A stretch of 64,000 nucleotides of DNA from Dipylidium caninum (Eukaryota > Platyhelminthes > Cestoda > Cyclophyllidea > Dipylidiidae): positions 62,001 to 126,000 of the forward strand of contig QEYB01001152.1 in NCBI GenBank assembly GCA_017562135.1. Reading direction: 5' to 3'. How positions within the stretch are numbered: position 1 is the first letter of the stretch; every line of letters starts with the position of its first letter. The translations under genes and the position numbers were made by a program. This document shows positions 10,105 through 22,948 of the stretch, piece after piece. The notes under the pieces are model-generated. The model saw only the letters and a program-made list of their open reading frames with translations, ran no database searches and was not told the origin of the DNA.

Positions 10105-13092
10105 ATTTGCACAGAATGCCGCTTTGATTGCTGTTCCTCTGTTTAAACGAATCAGCAAGTTGTTTTACACTGTGTTTGGGTTTTGTAACTGAATAGTCAA
10201 AATTAGATGAGTTTCACTTGGGGCTTGTTGTTTCTCTGGTCGAAGAAAGGCTCTCCCACTTCTGTTGAGAATATAAGCCACTTCATCAAGTTTCGTAAAG
10301 TGTTGGGGCGCCTGCTTTCATTTCCTCTAATGCCATACCCAGTCTTGCATTTATAATGGCTCTTACGGAGTCATCTGGTAAGACTCGTTGATTCACCCCA
10401 ATTATCTCGAATAACTTCACGTGTGAAATGGTTGTCAGCATGCGTAAAAGGGGCACAATAAGGCGGAGGTATCTTCAGTCCTCCATGAAATATGCTTCTG
10501 GCTACAGCTATACAAATATGGTACGCCACAGACTTAAATGCGGGTGGTATGATGTTACGTGAAAAGATGTGATTCCTCGATTTCCTTTCGCTTGGATGCG
10601 GTCGGGCATCACTTGACGCTATGAATTACACTTCATCTGACGTGATCGGCCTGATGGGGAACCGATGGGAGCAGCTAGGGACACCACAATTTGTTCGAGC
10701 GAAAGCCTAACATGCCAACATCAACTCTTCCGGTATGGCACGGAGATGCAGTGGCTCAACCACCTCGTAATGAATGAATTCCTCCTGACAGTAGAGTTTT
10801 ACAGTGTGGAGGATGAAGGCGATTCTTCGCAACCGTAGCGCATCTATTTTGCTGATATGTCAATGTGTCCCAATAGGCCACGATCTACAAATAACGTGTG
10901 CATTGTGAACGTTTTGGCCGAAATCCCCGTGTCGCTGCGAGGAAATGGTATATTTGCACTTCACACTTCAACAGGTTCGCGATTGTCATTGAAAATGGTT
11001 GTGCAAACGGCAAGCGCCTGGCTTCGTTAAAATACGGAGACATGCGACTAAATATCGTAAAAGTATCGTATAGAATGCAGGCTTTTCTGGAACTCTGAGG
11101 CGAATGCCAATCTCACAAAGCTGCATAAGAGTGTTACAAGCACCCCATTTCGAAAGTGGCACTACATCATCACAACGACTCGGCGTTGTGAGCTGCCAAG
11201 ATGGTGCACTTCATGTTTGCGAGGTTCCTTCGAAAGCTCGGTTTTTCACTCAGTTAAGGGATGCGCCATTAATTCCATGTTTAGGAAGCGGGAGGTAGGC
11301 GTTTTAACTTCCTCAGCGGAGGCAAATCTTCGGGACAGATGCCATTTAAAAATCGAAAATGGACCATGGCCGATGAAATGGATTGAGGCGACTGTCAGAA
11401 CAGGGTTGTTGTTCGCCCATTCAGCTCCTGTAAAGTGGGAACGGAGGTCACGCCTGCTTTTCATTGTCGCCAGTGATTGCATCATCTCCACCAGTGATTA
11501 TAGCTTCAGCCTAGTGGGAGGCGCATCACGTCGACAGGAGGCATGGCGCACCAACAAATTATAATCAACACTCCGTTGCTCACGAGGCGCAGTCGGAGGA
11601 CGGTGCGCGTTGGTCGTTGACCGGGCGCTAAGCCAAATGGAGCTCTCGGTGTCCCTACGCGCCTGAGAAAAAAACTTAATAGCCATTTAATTCTCGCCAC
11701 GTCTGCACATTGCCGGCAATGGCAATACACTCTTGGTAACGCTGAGCCCATCCGGAGCCCCCCGACTTTCCATCTGTCCCGTCCGTGTTCGGACACGCGC
11801 ACTCGAGAGAGGCTGGGGAACATCCGCGATTACACTGGGACCATTGCTAATGACCTCGTCTTCGGTCTCCTTCAGGTAGTTAGAATGAATGATGGGCCTC
11901 AAGCTGGTGTTTTGGGGCTCTACATTGTTTACTGCTTCCACAATCCTAAATATGCCTTATTAGTTTGCTAGCACCACGAGGTAGATCGCACAGGCCCTTC
12001 TTATTCACTCCTCGATTTTTGAGGGTGAAGTCTAGTGTGCTTGCGTGACTCTAATGTGTTTGTGTATTGACGAGAAAATAATAAAGCAGTTGAACCGCAC
12101 ACACAAAAAGCGAGTGCTGCCGAAGCTGTCCAAGCTCACGGGACCGCGGTGCAACTCGCTTGCACTCAGACATCCGTCGGGGCACACTGGATTCACATGC
12201 TGGCAGTTTCGATGCGGGTCGGAGGGCGCGGATGTGTGGCCAGAAATCGCACACGAATGGTGGGTGGCTGCATAACCCAGGGCGGGTCAACTGGAATTGT
12301 GAGCATTCTGTCTGTACTCGGAAACGGTCTATACAATCCTATTGGGGTTTTTCAGGCCACTTTGAAGATCCAGATAAAAGCGTTTGGCGATAAGCTTTGT
12401 GTTATTTCCCACAAACAAAGGCACTGACAACCTGTCAGAAAGGCGGCTGCGTGAGTACCTAATTACCCCATCCTAAGAATGCAAAACAATTCACATTTTT
12501 TACAATAGCAATCTGCTCTGTGAAGTGTTCGTCGGGTGAGGACATGCGCCAAATCAGGTGGCCAAATGACCTTTCAACACGTTTAAAACAGCCACGGGGT
12601 CCGACTTGAGGCAGACGAGTTCATCCGTCGCCAAGACCGCCACGGGCCCACGCTCAGGCCCCACAGGGAGACAATGAAATGCTGGAGGCAGGTGGAATCG
12701 GCAGTGTGGATGGGGGCCCAAAAGGAGACGAGAGGTGGCGAGATTGCGTCATAATCACCTATTCTGCTGACTGTCATGTGCCAAAAGTCAAGATTGGCTC
12801 GGAAATGAACGCAAACCATGCAGAGGTTAGTGTTTGGGTTAGTCAAACACGAGCAGAGTCATTCTACGCAGCAGTGTGAAAGGGAGAAGGCACTTCCACC
12901 TAAGACTCTGTGGTATGGGAAGCAGATTGCTCTGAAATAGGACGACGAAAACTAGTGTAGTGATTATACGTACATGTATGCCTTAGAAACAGACAGGGGA
13001 CTCCTCCTCTCAACAAGGCAAGAAGTGAAAAGGGTGCGGTTAACACTGAGTCGGGGGAAGTCGAACCTTTTGTGGTAGAAAATAACTAGTGC
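10105..13092. other. Intergenic region, no gene recognised
   Basis: About 3 kb between the CCDC34-like and synaptotagmin genes. Open frames here are short (under about 115 codons), overlap on both strands, and lack splice-consistent extension or family resemblance. I see no transposon, RNA gene or clear repeat. Confidence 0.5.
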
Positions 13093-14262
13093 CTATTGTC
13101 GGTCAACCTTGGGGACAATGGAATGCCACATGGCAACTGGTCTGCCGGGGTTTTGGATCATCTCGTACCACTGCTTTTGACTGGACGCCTCACTCACAGT
13201 GGTGCCGAGACGGACTTTCCCGAAGGTCCTTATCAGTCCCCCGTGGGTCCTATACTTGACGCTCAGGGTCAAATCGGCTAGCATGAGTTTGTCCCGTTTC
13301 ACATAGAATATCAGAGATTCGCCGTAGTATGGATTATTGGTGCCTTCTCGGAAGCCGGTCTTCTTGTTGGCGAGTTTCTTATTCCCGATGTGCAGCGTAA
13401 CGGAGACCAGAGTGTCGGGGTAGCGTTTCCCGTGCACCAGCGGCAGGTCTAATTGACGCGCCTCTAAGACGTTCACAAGAAGTTCTTCTGCCTGGGGCAT
13501 GTGTTTAAGAACAACGCACAGTTGGCCTGGCTCATCGTCTGCACCCATGGATGGGCCCAGATACGCCACAGCCTCGTAGGTCTTTCCAACATAGTTCTCC
13601 ATGGGAATTGACTCCAGACTGACGAAAACCTCACCAACTACGAGATCCTTCAGGTTCGGATCATAGTCATAGACGACCAGCCGAATGTGGGTCAATTTAA
13701 GACAGTCATATGGCAATTTGTAACTGAATTGTTCATTGAAACAGGCACTCTGGCAGTCGTGTTTGACGTCCGTCTTATTGATCTGCTGCTTCTGTTTGTG
13801 CTTCGGCTTCGGTTTATCGACGGGATCATCAGTGACGAGCATCACCTTGACGTAGGGATCCAGTTGATCGGAGGCTGACTTAGCCGACAGATCCATGACT
13901 TGGATAACGCCGACTTTGAGCTCATTCGTCTTCATGCTGTACTCGAGGGAGTATTCCAACGTCCCCAGATTATCGGCCTTGCCATCCCGGCCAGGCAACT
14001 GGTCGACGTAGAGTGAGGGCATTTTCTGGTAGGTGGCTTTGTGCTTCTGGCGCTTAGAGCAACAACACTTGCAAATACAAATTAGCCCGACGCAGCCGAG
14101 AAGAATAGCAAGGAAGATTAAGATGAGGACGAAGATGAGTAAGCCGCTGCCAGTGATGTGGAGAACGTCGCCAGCCCACGCGAGAAAGGGGTCCGACATA
14201 AGACGATCGGGCTGCGCGGTGGTGGGGAGATCCGTTGCGTTGGTGATCATCTTTGCGAGCAT
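13093..14262 (-). CDS. Synaptotagmin-like tandem C2 protein, single exon
   Basis: Synaptotagmins are vesicle membrane proteins that couple calcium to SNARE-driven fusion. This intronless frame encodes 389 residues. A short luminal N-terminus carries an NAT glycosylation sequon. One membrane span follows (about 41-63), with a cysteine cluster CICKCCCSK just inside that is typical of palmitoylation. C2A spans about 101-225 (DPYVKVMLV, FNEQFSYKLPY, VVYDYDP) and C2B about 245-385 (NNPYYGESLIF). The family ending NPGRPVAMWHSI matches NPRRPIAQWHTL of Syt1. C2A keeps the DPY aspartate and the DYD pair. C2B has YPDTL and KYRTHGG where calcium-binding loops should hold aspartates, so C2B probably does not bind calcium. 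I start at the first ATG; the frame is open upstream but offers only a GTG. The subtype is uncertain. Confidence 0.9.
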   Translation of the reverse strand: MLAKMITNATDLPTTAQPDRLMSDPFLAWAGDVLHITGSGLLIFVLILIFLAILLGCVGLICICKCCCSKRQKHKATYQKMPSLYVDQLPGRDGKADNLGTLEYSLEYSMKTNELKVGVIQVMDLSAKSASDQLDPYVKVMLVTDDPVDKPKPKHKQKQQINKTDVKHDCQSACFNEQFSYKLPYDCLKLTHIRLVVYDYDPNLKDLVVGEVFVSLESIPMENYVGKTYEAVAYLGPSMGADDEPGQLCVVLKHMPQAEELLVNVLEARQLDLPLVHGKRYPDTLVSVTLHIGNKKLANKKTGFREGTNNPYYGESLIFYVKRDKLMLADLTLSVKYRTHGGLIRTFGKVRLGTTVSEASSQKQWYEMIQNPGRPVAMWHSIVPKVDRQ

Positions 14263-14385
14263 GTCTCGGTGATGCACTCTAGAACATGGATCGCGGCGCT
14301 GTCGGCGCGTGCGGTGCGGAGGAATGAACCGCTACCGAGTTCTCAGAGTTACGTGAAGCCGTAGCCAAGGCACTGTGTGTCTGTG

Positions 14386-14390
14386 ATTGG
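14386..14390 (-). promoter_or_regulatory. CCAAT box upstream of synaptotagmin
   Basis: CCAAT on the minus strand (in GAGCCAATCAC) lies about 125 nt upstream of the synaptotagmin ATG, a usual promoter distance. A single five-base match is weak evidence alone. Confidence 0.3.
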
Positions 14391-17300
14391 CTCCGCTTCA
14401 AGGTGGGCTGAAAGTGTGTGTGCTGAGGTGCCTCTTGAAATAAAATTTATACACGAGCAGAGAATTTCATTGGTTGCGCAGCCACTTGGTCTCAAGCGCC
14501 AGGCTTATGCGCTCCCGTAAGGTGAATGGAATCAGAAAATCCACCGAATGTGTTGAGGGCCTGTGAAAGTGCCGCAACACGATTAACAGTAGCAAATCTA
14601 CAAAATGGGAGCCACCTTGTATAAAAATCCTCTCACTGGCAATGGTGGATCCCCGCCCTAGCATGCACCTCGTGGATACGATAATTTACGAGTATTTTTT
14701 GCTAATTGTCGAGGCTTTGTGCAGTGAGCAAACGAGGGGAAGAATGAAACCCACGGGAGGTAAAGATCTTGTTAAGAACTAGTTAACGAGGGAGAGCTGA
14801 GTGTAAACCCCGGCAGGGAGCTTTACGCTTCCTGCTCGCTGGAGGAAGGGCATTCAGGGAGTCGCTTCTCGACGACGGTAGTTTGCCTCTGTTTCCTGTT
14901 TCGCAGTGGAAGAGAAACCCTTGCTGAAAGCCGGGCTTCGCGACTCCCTCCTCCTAAGCCGGTATTCTGCACACTACCATCAGGCAAATGCAACGTCTCC
15001 AGACTGAAGAGCGTTTATTGTCCACACGCAGAAAGGAGGGAAGGACGTGGCCAATGAGGAAAATCCGGACCAAGCTTAAACAAAAGAGAACTAATTGTTC
15101 CTCCTACGCCCCCGGCTTGGGAAGTAGGGGTAGGCGATCACAGTGTTTGCCTTTGTGAAATCACCACTCTTTCGCGAGACGGTGGGGCGGGCGCGCTGGG
15201 GAAGTGTTGGAAGGTGGCGGGCAGAATAGGCTCCAAAATGTCTCGCATACTCATGAGTTCATCAGTTCTCGGTGCGATTTCATTCGTTCGAAGAAGATGG
15301 TTTGTCTGTTTGCTTTGCGCTTCAACGGGAGGAGGAAGGGAAAGGATATTAGCAAAACGGCGCACCTTCATTTAAAATACGTTTTGTTCGAGCATTAAAC
15401 TTCCTGAGGGTCTTTTCTCACTACCACCGGTAGGAAAGACTTTCCGCCTCAAGTATCCACCGCCTTCTCTCTCTGGACGCGCCGCCGAACGGGCTGTGAT
15501 TCAGTCTTGCCGCCTCCCTCTTTCGTCGAATTCTTGCAACTTTTAGTGGCGCTGTGAATGAGGCCATGGATGTCAACAATCGCCCGCTACCTAAGGCGAG
15601 CTGCATTGCCTCATGCAACGGTAGAGTCGCTCAGATCAAGCCATTATTGTGGGGCTCTTTGCCGTCAGTTGTCTTAGGAGCCATTCTGGGCATTATGACG
15701 CTTCGCCTGCAAACTTGGCCCAAACTGCTCATCAGCAGCCCCATCCATAAGGATATGTGGACGATGAAAGCCGTAGCTGCCTTAAAGCAAAGGTGGCACC
15801 GCGTCGTGCTGCCTTTCCCTCTGCCACTGCCTCCGCAAATGCGCCAGGGTGAAATGGAGTATAACATGTGATTGCTTATTGCAACCGCTGCCATCTGAGG
15901 AGAGTGCTGTTAGACTTTTGCGAGAGCTGAATTGGCATGACTCGCCACGAGTGAGCGCCGCACTCGCCAATCCACTCTCTCTTCCCTGCGGAGAAGAGTC
16001 GCTGCAAAAGGGAGAGCAGCCCGGAGGGCCAGACTGCAGAAGGGGGGCCGTCGCGACCCACACCCTCGTTGAGCCACCTCCTCCTAAGTGTTGTGATCAC
16101 TCCTGCCGCCGCTTTGCCTCGAGTTCTCCTCACCTCCCTCTGCCAATCGCACTCGAGGCAAGGCGCCGCAATTGGACTAAATTGCCCTACGCATGACTTA
16201 ATCCCGACATCTTCCTCGACCTAGCCTCATAATAGCCTTCTTTGCATGGACTATGTCCAGGCATCTAAATAGACTAGGGCTTAGAGGTGCCCTACTATTG
16301 TCGTTTGCATGCCTACTTTGCAACTTCCTCTCCCTACGGGGACACTAATTATGTTACTTGACAACAAAGCATACCTCCTTCCATTTCAAGGAGTTCAAGT
16401 GGCAGAACCGGATGAAATGACACAAACACAGGTTTGAAATACGAGCGGTTTCTCCATTTAGTATTAACCATGGATTGCTTGTAGACCGATTTAAAATAAG
16501 TCTCGTTAATGCTTTAGCCCGGCCGCGGTGCGGTTCCAAGAGAGGTCCCCAGTGTGTGTATCATGGCGGTGGGGACTGCGAGCGCGGTCTGACTCGGAGT
16601 TTGCCAGCTGGAGGGCAGAGGAGCACTCGTTTCGTCATTAAGGCAGTAATGCCAGTGACACTGCCCGAAATATGGATTCTCCCCTTGATGATGATTGGTC
16701 ACCGGGGGAAATAAGGCTCCTCGTGCTTTTTATTGGTCCGACCACTTAAACAGTACCTCAGTGTGAGCAGGGGCGGGAGAACCACCTTTTTATGGACGCC
16801 GCGAAGATGTACAGTTCAGTGGCTTCAGGAAAGCACGAAAAAGGTTAGTTGGCATCATTTCAATTTGGATGCTACCAAATACAATATTTTTCTTGCAGTA
16901 GTTGATGTCATCAAGGCGGATAAAATTTTTAGTGTGAGTATTGTCACTTAAGTGGCATCCTTGCCTATCTCAATTGCCAAGTTTGCATTTTCCCATACCC
17001 ATCATGGCTCATTCCTAATATCGGTCAACTAGGAAGGCAAGACTCCTCCAACCACTATTCCAAGTCACCTATGCCTTTTGGCATAATTGCAGATAGAAAA
17101 CTAAAGTCCTACAAACAACTTGTTACACTCTACTTCATCATAGAGCTGGGCATTCTGGTCAAGCTCCCAGTCTAAACAAAGAGACTGCATCCTCGGCGTT
17201 TCATTCGAGGAAGGCTAACGTCTTGGCTCTTACCTGGGAGGGTATGAAGAGAAAAGGCATTTAGGCTCCACGGGCGAAGTTATTCCAGCGTCCACACTAC

Positions 17301-17643
17301 TCGTACCAGGAAATATGCCACATTCGCCTTCTTGTAGTTTCTTTTAAGCAGTTCCGCTTTGTGTAATCTCATACTGAGACGGCCTGGTCTTCCGTCGTAC
17401 TCCTAAAAATAAGCGCATCATCTAAAGCAACCGATGACAAAACTGTCGACCGGCGTAAAATTAAAAGTCAGTTTGAGTATGGAACCCACTCTCATACAGA
17501 GACATTTGAAATGCTCGGTTCTAGGTGATTTGCACAAAATTCCCCTTGAGTGTAGCCCACGCGTCCGACGGCCGAAAGTGCTAATATTCCATTCGATTCC
17601 ATGACGATAAGGTGTGAAACGCACTCAAGCCACCGAGAGTCCA
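14391..17643. other. Intergenic region, no gene recognised
   Basis: The divergent upstream region shared by the synaptotagmin (-) and KChIP-like (+) genes. Several CCAAT or ATTGG pentamers occur (for example near 16695 and 16735) in GC-richer sequence at 15.1-16.2 kb. One 101-codon ATG frame at 15566-15871 has a hydrophobic stretch but no family resemblance or splice context, so I do not call it a gene. Confidence 0.45.
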
Positions 17644-20510
17644 ATGCCCACCATGACCACTTCCGATTTTACAGACCTACTCCGGGACTCGGACAAGCAA
17701 CAAGACCCTTACGTGGCGCCCCCACCACTCTATTCATTGGTGGCTCGGACCAAATTCTCCGTCAGCGAGCTGAAGCACCTCTACAAGGCCTTCAAGAATG
17801 TAAGACTGGTGTCTCGTCCACTGGGCGCCTCGGGGCATGAAGGGTGTATCAAATGAGCTTACTGCGAGGCGCCTTGCTTCTGCCTCGAATCCCTTGAAGT
17901 GTCGTATGGCCTAATCTCACAACGAGAACCGGTTTGGGCGATTATACCATTTGTCATTGCTTAAATCACTTTCAGAGCGGATTCCCGTCGGTCCATTTCA
18001 TCATTAGGCCTAAAAGCAGTTAGGATTGTGTGACTGACACTCAAATAATATAGTTGGCCATAAAATATCAAGCAGCCATCATTTTCACCTCAAGGTAACT
18101 CAAATGTATGCGAAATGTTAAACTCTATTTCATGCTTTCTCCACAGGCCTGCCATTCGGGAGTCGCCACTAAAGAAACCTTCTGTGCCGCCTTCGACTGT
18201 ATATTTCATGAAGCCGGTGAGACAGTGATAACCCTTCGTGTTTAATGATGAGTTGTTTCCGTCACTGCGTCCCTATCCCATTCTGCCAATCCTTGTTCTC
18301 TAAAAAATAGTTGCTGCCTCGTTGTAAGTAGTTGACGCCAACATCGTCCAATCTCGTCAACAGCAAGGGCTTTCATCAAACTTCACTCCAAGGAAGAGAG
18401 CCACCTCCGAGGTGGCCCGCTGCACTAGCGCGATCCGCCTTCATTCCACTTAACTGTTTATTGTGTACGCTAGTCGAGGCTCGAACTTGGGGCTTCACGC
18501 CTCGCGATGGTATTAGCAAGCATTCAAGGGATGAAGGGACGAGATCATCGTAAATTAATTTTATTTACTTTCAGCGTCACACAGCTACGCAATTCTCACA
18601 TTCAATGCATTTGACAAATACTCTCGAGGATACGTAACATTTTCGGTACGTTTCACAAACTATCTATGGGGCAGGTGAAGCATCCACAGTGGCTTTCATT
18701 GAAGCAGCCCAATTTTTTCACACTGTTAGCGCTAACCAAAACGCATTCTCTTCCATTTTTCCATCGTCCAATTGACATTTCACTAACATTTCGACAGCTC
18801 TGCTAACACTTGCATTGTGAGATGCATTAGCGTGCAGAAGTATAAGTGATTGCAGAACCATTGCCCGAATCCAAAGAAATTGGAAATCGCCGGTAACTCC
18901 AACGTGATTGTGGTCAACGGCGGGGATTCAACGTTGGCAGTGAAGATAGGGTCAAGGTGATTCAAAACCTAAGTTCAAATATCTTCCCGCAACACCATCA
19001 CCCGTAGAAGGGTCTTTGAAGCAAATGACATAGTGCTTGAGTGTTAGGTACACTATTTTGACTACCTGCGAAAATGGAGACTGTACCTCTTCTCACAAGG
19101 ATTTTGTCCAAACTCTCTCTTGCCTGCTGCACGGAACACGGGAGGAAATTTTCAACTGGGTCTTTGATCTCTATGACTTCGACAAGGACGGTTACATCTC
19201 ACGCCAGGAGCTGACATCTCTCATTCGAGCCGTGCATGACCTTCTGGGAACAACAGATGGGTTCAGGGAGTCTATGGAGAACATTGATGAGAAAGCAAAC
19301 TGGATGATCAACGTGAGAAAACGACGAAGAGTCTTTTAACATCTCGTTATTTGCACAAATGGTTTACACCATCGAGATTCAAGTGCCAATGACTAGGATA
19401 AAATAGGTGTCTTGAGATGCGGGTATGGTAACATGGGCAAAAGCGTAATGAGCAGGAGGTCAAGAGAAAGTGTTGCAAAGAAAGTAAGAATTCTGTGCCG
19501 CATATGTTAGCACGAATCCGGAAGAGCGACAGGAAGAGGATCGGCATGCGTCAACCCACCCACAAGCAAACCTACACCGACAGCGGAAGCAACGAAGGCA
19601 GGTTATGTACTTAGGGCTGCTTAGGGTCTAAATCCAAGTAACGTTTACCAGAAATTAAAAAGCTGAGTTATTCTGAAGCAGCCTCAAATAAAATTAGTTT
19701 TAATGTAACGAGAGAAAAGGAAAGTGGCCGTAGCAAATAAGGTGAATACAGTATCTGCGTCAACGAGCAAAGACAGTAAAAATCGCGACCTTCGAGTAAA
19801 CCGATCGACTTCCTCGAGCCCATACGAATTCGATGTAATGAAGAACTGTTGCGCCAGACGATCACCAACAGCGTCTAGTGCGCGAGGCTAAAGACCACCT
19901 TCATTCCTAGGATGCGTGCGTTGGATCAATCCCTAAATAAAAATACTGCTACTCCAATCGCCAGTATCCAGCATATTCGTCCTGGTGAATCCTTCCTTCG
20001 AAAATATCTACCTCTAAGTGTTACATTGGGCACTTAAACGAAGACGCCGCTCGGAATCACAAAGCATCACCCAATACCACCATAGGAATATCATTAAGTT
20101 GTAATTGAGATGTGGTTTTATTACATCCCGCACGCTATAATAACCACTGGGAAAACCACAGATTATTTGGGTTCTTATGATTGTCAAATATAAGAGAGAA
20201 TGGTGGAGGCACTCAGCGCAAATAACGCACTGAAACAACACAGCAGTCCGATTTTCCACAAATCACTTTCTCAGACTCTTTGTCTTAACACAATAAAGCA
20301 AATTAAATCGTGTGTCTCCAGTTTCCAATATGAGCAATTTGACATATCCATATCTTGCAACAGAAATTCGACGTAGACCGCGATGGGAAAATCGGGAGGA
20401 GAGAATTCATTACAATCTGCCTTCAGGTGAGTAACCTCTTTGAAACTCTGATTACGAGCTAGGATCAAGTCATCTTGGAGTCACTGACGGCATTCGGAAA
20501 CTCTCTATGA
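17644..20510 (+). CDS. KChIP/neuronal-calcium-sensor family EF-hand protein
   Basis: Proteins of this family are small cytosolic calcium sensors. KChIPs bind the N-terminus of Kv4 channels and control their surface expression and gating. Six exons: 17644-17799, 18147-18216, 18575-18645, 19100-19312, 20364-20426 and 20463-20510. Phases all agree, giving 206 residues. The order is FSVSELKHLYKAFKN, a degenerate first EF-hand (ACHSG in place of the usual CPSG), a degenerate second hand (FDKYSRGYVTF), a canonical third hand DFDKDGYISRQEL and a canonical fourth hand DVDRDGKIGREEF. The closing ILESLTAFGNSL matches the KChIP ending IMRSLQLFQNVM. It starts MPTM, so it lacks the N-terminal glycine for myristoylation. 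A stop lies in frame above the ATG. The last intron (20427-20462) is only 36 nt. Assignment to KChIP rather than another NCS branch is likely but not certain. Confidence 0.88.
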
Positions 20511-20604
20511 CCCAATTGGATATCTCAAAGAGTTTTTAGTCACCGTACGCACTGACCTTGAGCACTACCTGATACCCATTTTCGGTGCAGGAAACACTTA
20601 ACGC

Positions 20605-20610
20605 AATAAA
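20605..20610 (+). promoter_or_regulatory. Poly(A) signal of the KChIP-like gene
   Basis: AATAAA lies 95 nt after the stop codon on the same strand, a typical distance for the end of this transcript. Confidence 0.55.
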
Positions 20611-21916
20611 ATGATATTAAGGTGCATTCCGGACATTAAGTGGTTGGAAATTTGGCTACGATGAAATAATATCAAACCAAGAATGATAATTTGTGAATAA
20701 TTTGGACCCATGTTTAAAGGATGTCCTTACAAACATATTACTATGTATGATGTCATAGATTGTGTAGTGGCTCCGAGAAAGCAAAGTTTATGAAATGTTC
20801 TGAGAATGACGCAGTAGGCATCATCCGTTGCAGTTCATCAATTGCACGAACAGTCTATAAGAAGTTTAAAAAAATAATCACGTAGTATCACAAAATCCCA
20901 CATAGGAAGAAATTGAATAATCTTACTTCTTCCAAGTAGCAAATCTCAACCGTTGCTTCTTGTTCACCAAGCCATTGCAGGAGATTTGACTTAAAATATT
21001 TAACAAAAATTAAACAAACCTGAAGAACCGGATACAAGCATTCAATTAAATATCTAGAAATGTTACAAGTTACCAATCGATAGCTTGTTCTGTTGGTTAG
21101 CTAAACAGTTGAGGCAGCGGAAAGATTTACGAGCATAGGAACCGAATGTCAAAAAGAACATGATTTAAAAAATAAGAATAGTACGTTGAACAATGGGATG
21201 AAAATGCAAATGTCGTTCTATCAAGAAGCGATTAAATCATGTGTCTCAAAAACTCCAAAAAGATTTTGACTGACCTTCATTGATGCAACTAGAGTGAACA
21301 ATATCGACAAAGAATAGCAGTAGTATAATTCGAGGATACATACAGTAAGTGAATGTCGCAACAGATCTCAGAAGATTTTCCTCATATTAAATTCAATTAA
21401 AAAATAAGAGCTGGAATTAAGTAATGATCCACTTAACAATAATAGAGGACTTTTAACTAACAATGAAAGCAGTCGGTGCTCTATCTACGGAGACTGTTAT
21501 TCAACTACCTGTCACGAAAAGTGTTTCAAGCTAGATTGCTGACGCTATGACCACAAATATCTACACCGACTTACCAAATCTACCGTGGGACGGGAATTAA
21601 CAGAAAATGAAGTATCAGTGCTGAAGACAGCCTTCTTTGACGGAGTAGGAGAATGAATGGAGCAGCTCAAATTCCCTCCGTTCCCCGTAGCAACGCTTCC
21701 ACTCGTTACCTGGTTGCAAATGCTATTCTCAGCTGCGTGTAGATAAAAATGAAAATCTAACAACACTTAATCTTTCCTGGCAGAAAAATATGAACACAGC
21801 GAAAGGCACTAACCCTAAAGAAAGTTATGCCTATTAGGCGTAAATTTAAGGGACAAAAAAAATTTTAGGGCGGGGCAGGAATAGATGAGGTAGTTTATTA
21901 TTTATTCGGAAACGTC
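20611..21916. other. AT-rich intergenic region
   Basis: About 1.3 kb with no coding pattern on either strand that I can support. Confidence 0.5.
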
Positions 21917-22381
21917 TTACAATGTGCGTTTAGAGAAATTACCTCTGCAGGATTCACCAGACATCTGGGTATCTACTTCAAAAAAACTAAGTTCGTGGGT
22001 CCGAAATGATAAACTTGGAGGTCCTTCCTCCTCCACTTCTGTTGGTCCAGTTAGAGTTTCACCACTAGCGTTTTGTGTAGGAATCCACTGGTCTGTTGAG
22101 ACGTTCATGTCTTGTTCTTTGACGCTATCATTTCCAGCGTTTAATCGCTCCTTAGTTGCCTGCTTAAAAGAAGGTAATATAACAAGAACTACAAACAGTG
22201 TATGAGACTTATTATCATAATCACGCTAGGGATTCATTTGGTGCTAAGATTAGACACGTCATGCCCACCAATATTCAGATTATTTGCTAACGGGTTAAGC
22301 GATTACGCGCAATTAAATGAAAATGAGTAAATGTAACCTGAGGAATGAAGATGCCGTTGCAGGACGTTGAAGTGTCACAAG

Positions 22382-22948
22382 CTACTTCGTTTCGTTCGTC
22401 ATCAACAAAAGAAGGACTATAAGAATAAAAAGCAGGAACGTAAAAAACGGAAGTCCTACGAGAACGAGAGTTGCGAAAGAAGTTTCTCCCTGCATGCCAT
22501 TCTAAAAAGGGGGGCAATCAGTCAGTAGTTAATAAAATGGCTAGGAAACGTACATATGAGGAATTGAACTGAAGGCTTGAGCAAGACAATGAGTCTCATG
22601 CACTAATCGTATTTTATTTGCGTGGGCAATGAAACAATTCTAAGGTACATAAGCCAATTGAGAAATACCGTTGTTGAATCGTAGGAGGTAGAATAGTCGT
22701 TGAGGAAAACAATAAAAAAGCACACATCACGCGCTCGAAATTCATTGCTGGGAATAAACTGAATATCTTAAACTCACCTACAAAGCAAAAGATTTTCGGA
22801 ATCTCTATTTAGTGACAGACCAATCCAAAACTGTCCATCGCACAACTTTAATGACTAAAAGAAAAATAATAGATGGGAAACACACGTTGTTGTCCTTCAC
22901 TATTATGGCTTTAGGGTCTTGAGGCGGTGATGCCCACGATTGTTCCAT
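22382..22948 (-). CDS. Candidate small single-pass membrane protein, unrecognised
   Basis: I do not recognise this protein. A splice-consistent model has exons 22886-22948, 22778-22854, 22723-22747 and 22382-22501, giving 94 residues. The first two introns are 31 and 30 nt, each with GT...TTTTAG or GT...CCCAG ends, matching the tiny introns elsewhere in the window. The ectodomain-like part reads KLCDGQFWIGLSLNRDS then a second cysteine, and a hydrophobic span (VGLPFFTFLLFILIVLLLLM) ends the chain. If the mini-exon is instead cut 8 nt earlier, the last exon is read in another frame. It then stays open to a CAG|GTTACA donor at 22338 and joins an in-phase acidic tail exon, 21917-22159 (EVEEEGPPSLSFRTHE). 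That isoform would have 187 residues and no membrane span. Both donors are weak, there is no clear signal peptide, and the gene may be spurious. Confidence 0.35.

Noticed and set aside
15566..15871. 101-codon ATG frame with a hydrophobic stretch
   Set aside because: No signal, family match or conservation evidence; a frame of similar length is open on the other strand.
18479..18530. Possible tRNA (CTCGAACTTG looks like a T-loop)
   Set aside because: No matching acceptor or anticodon stem could be built around it.
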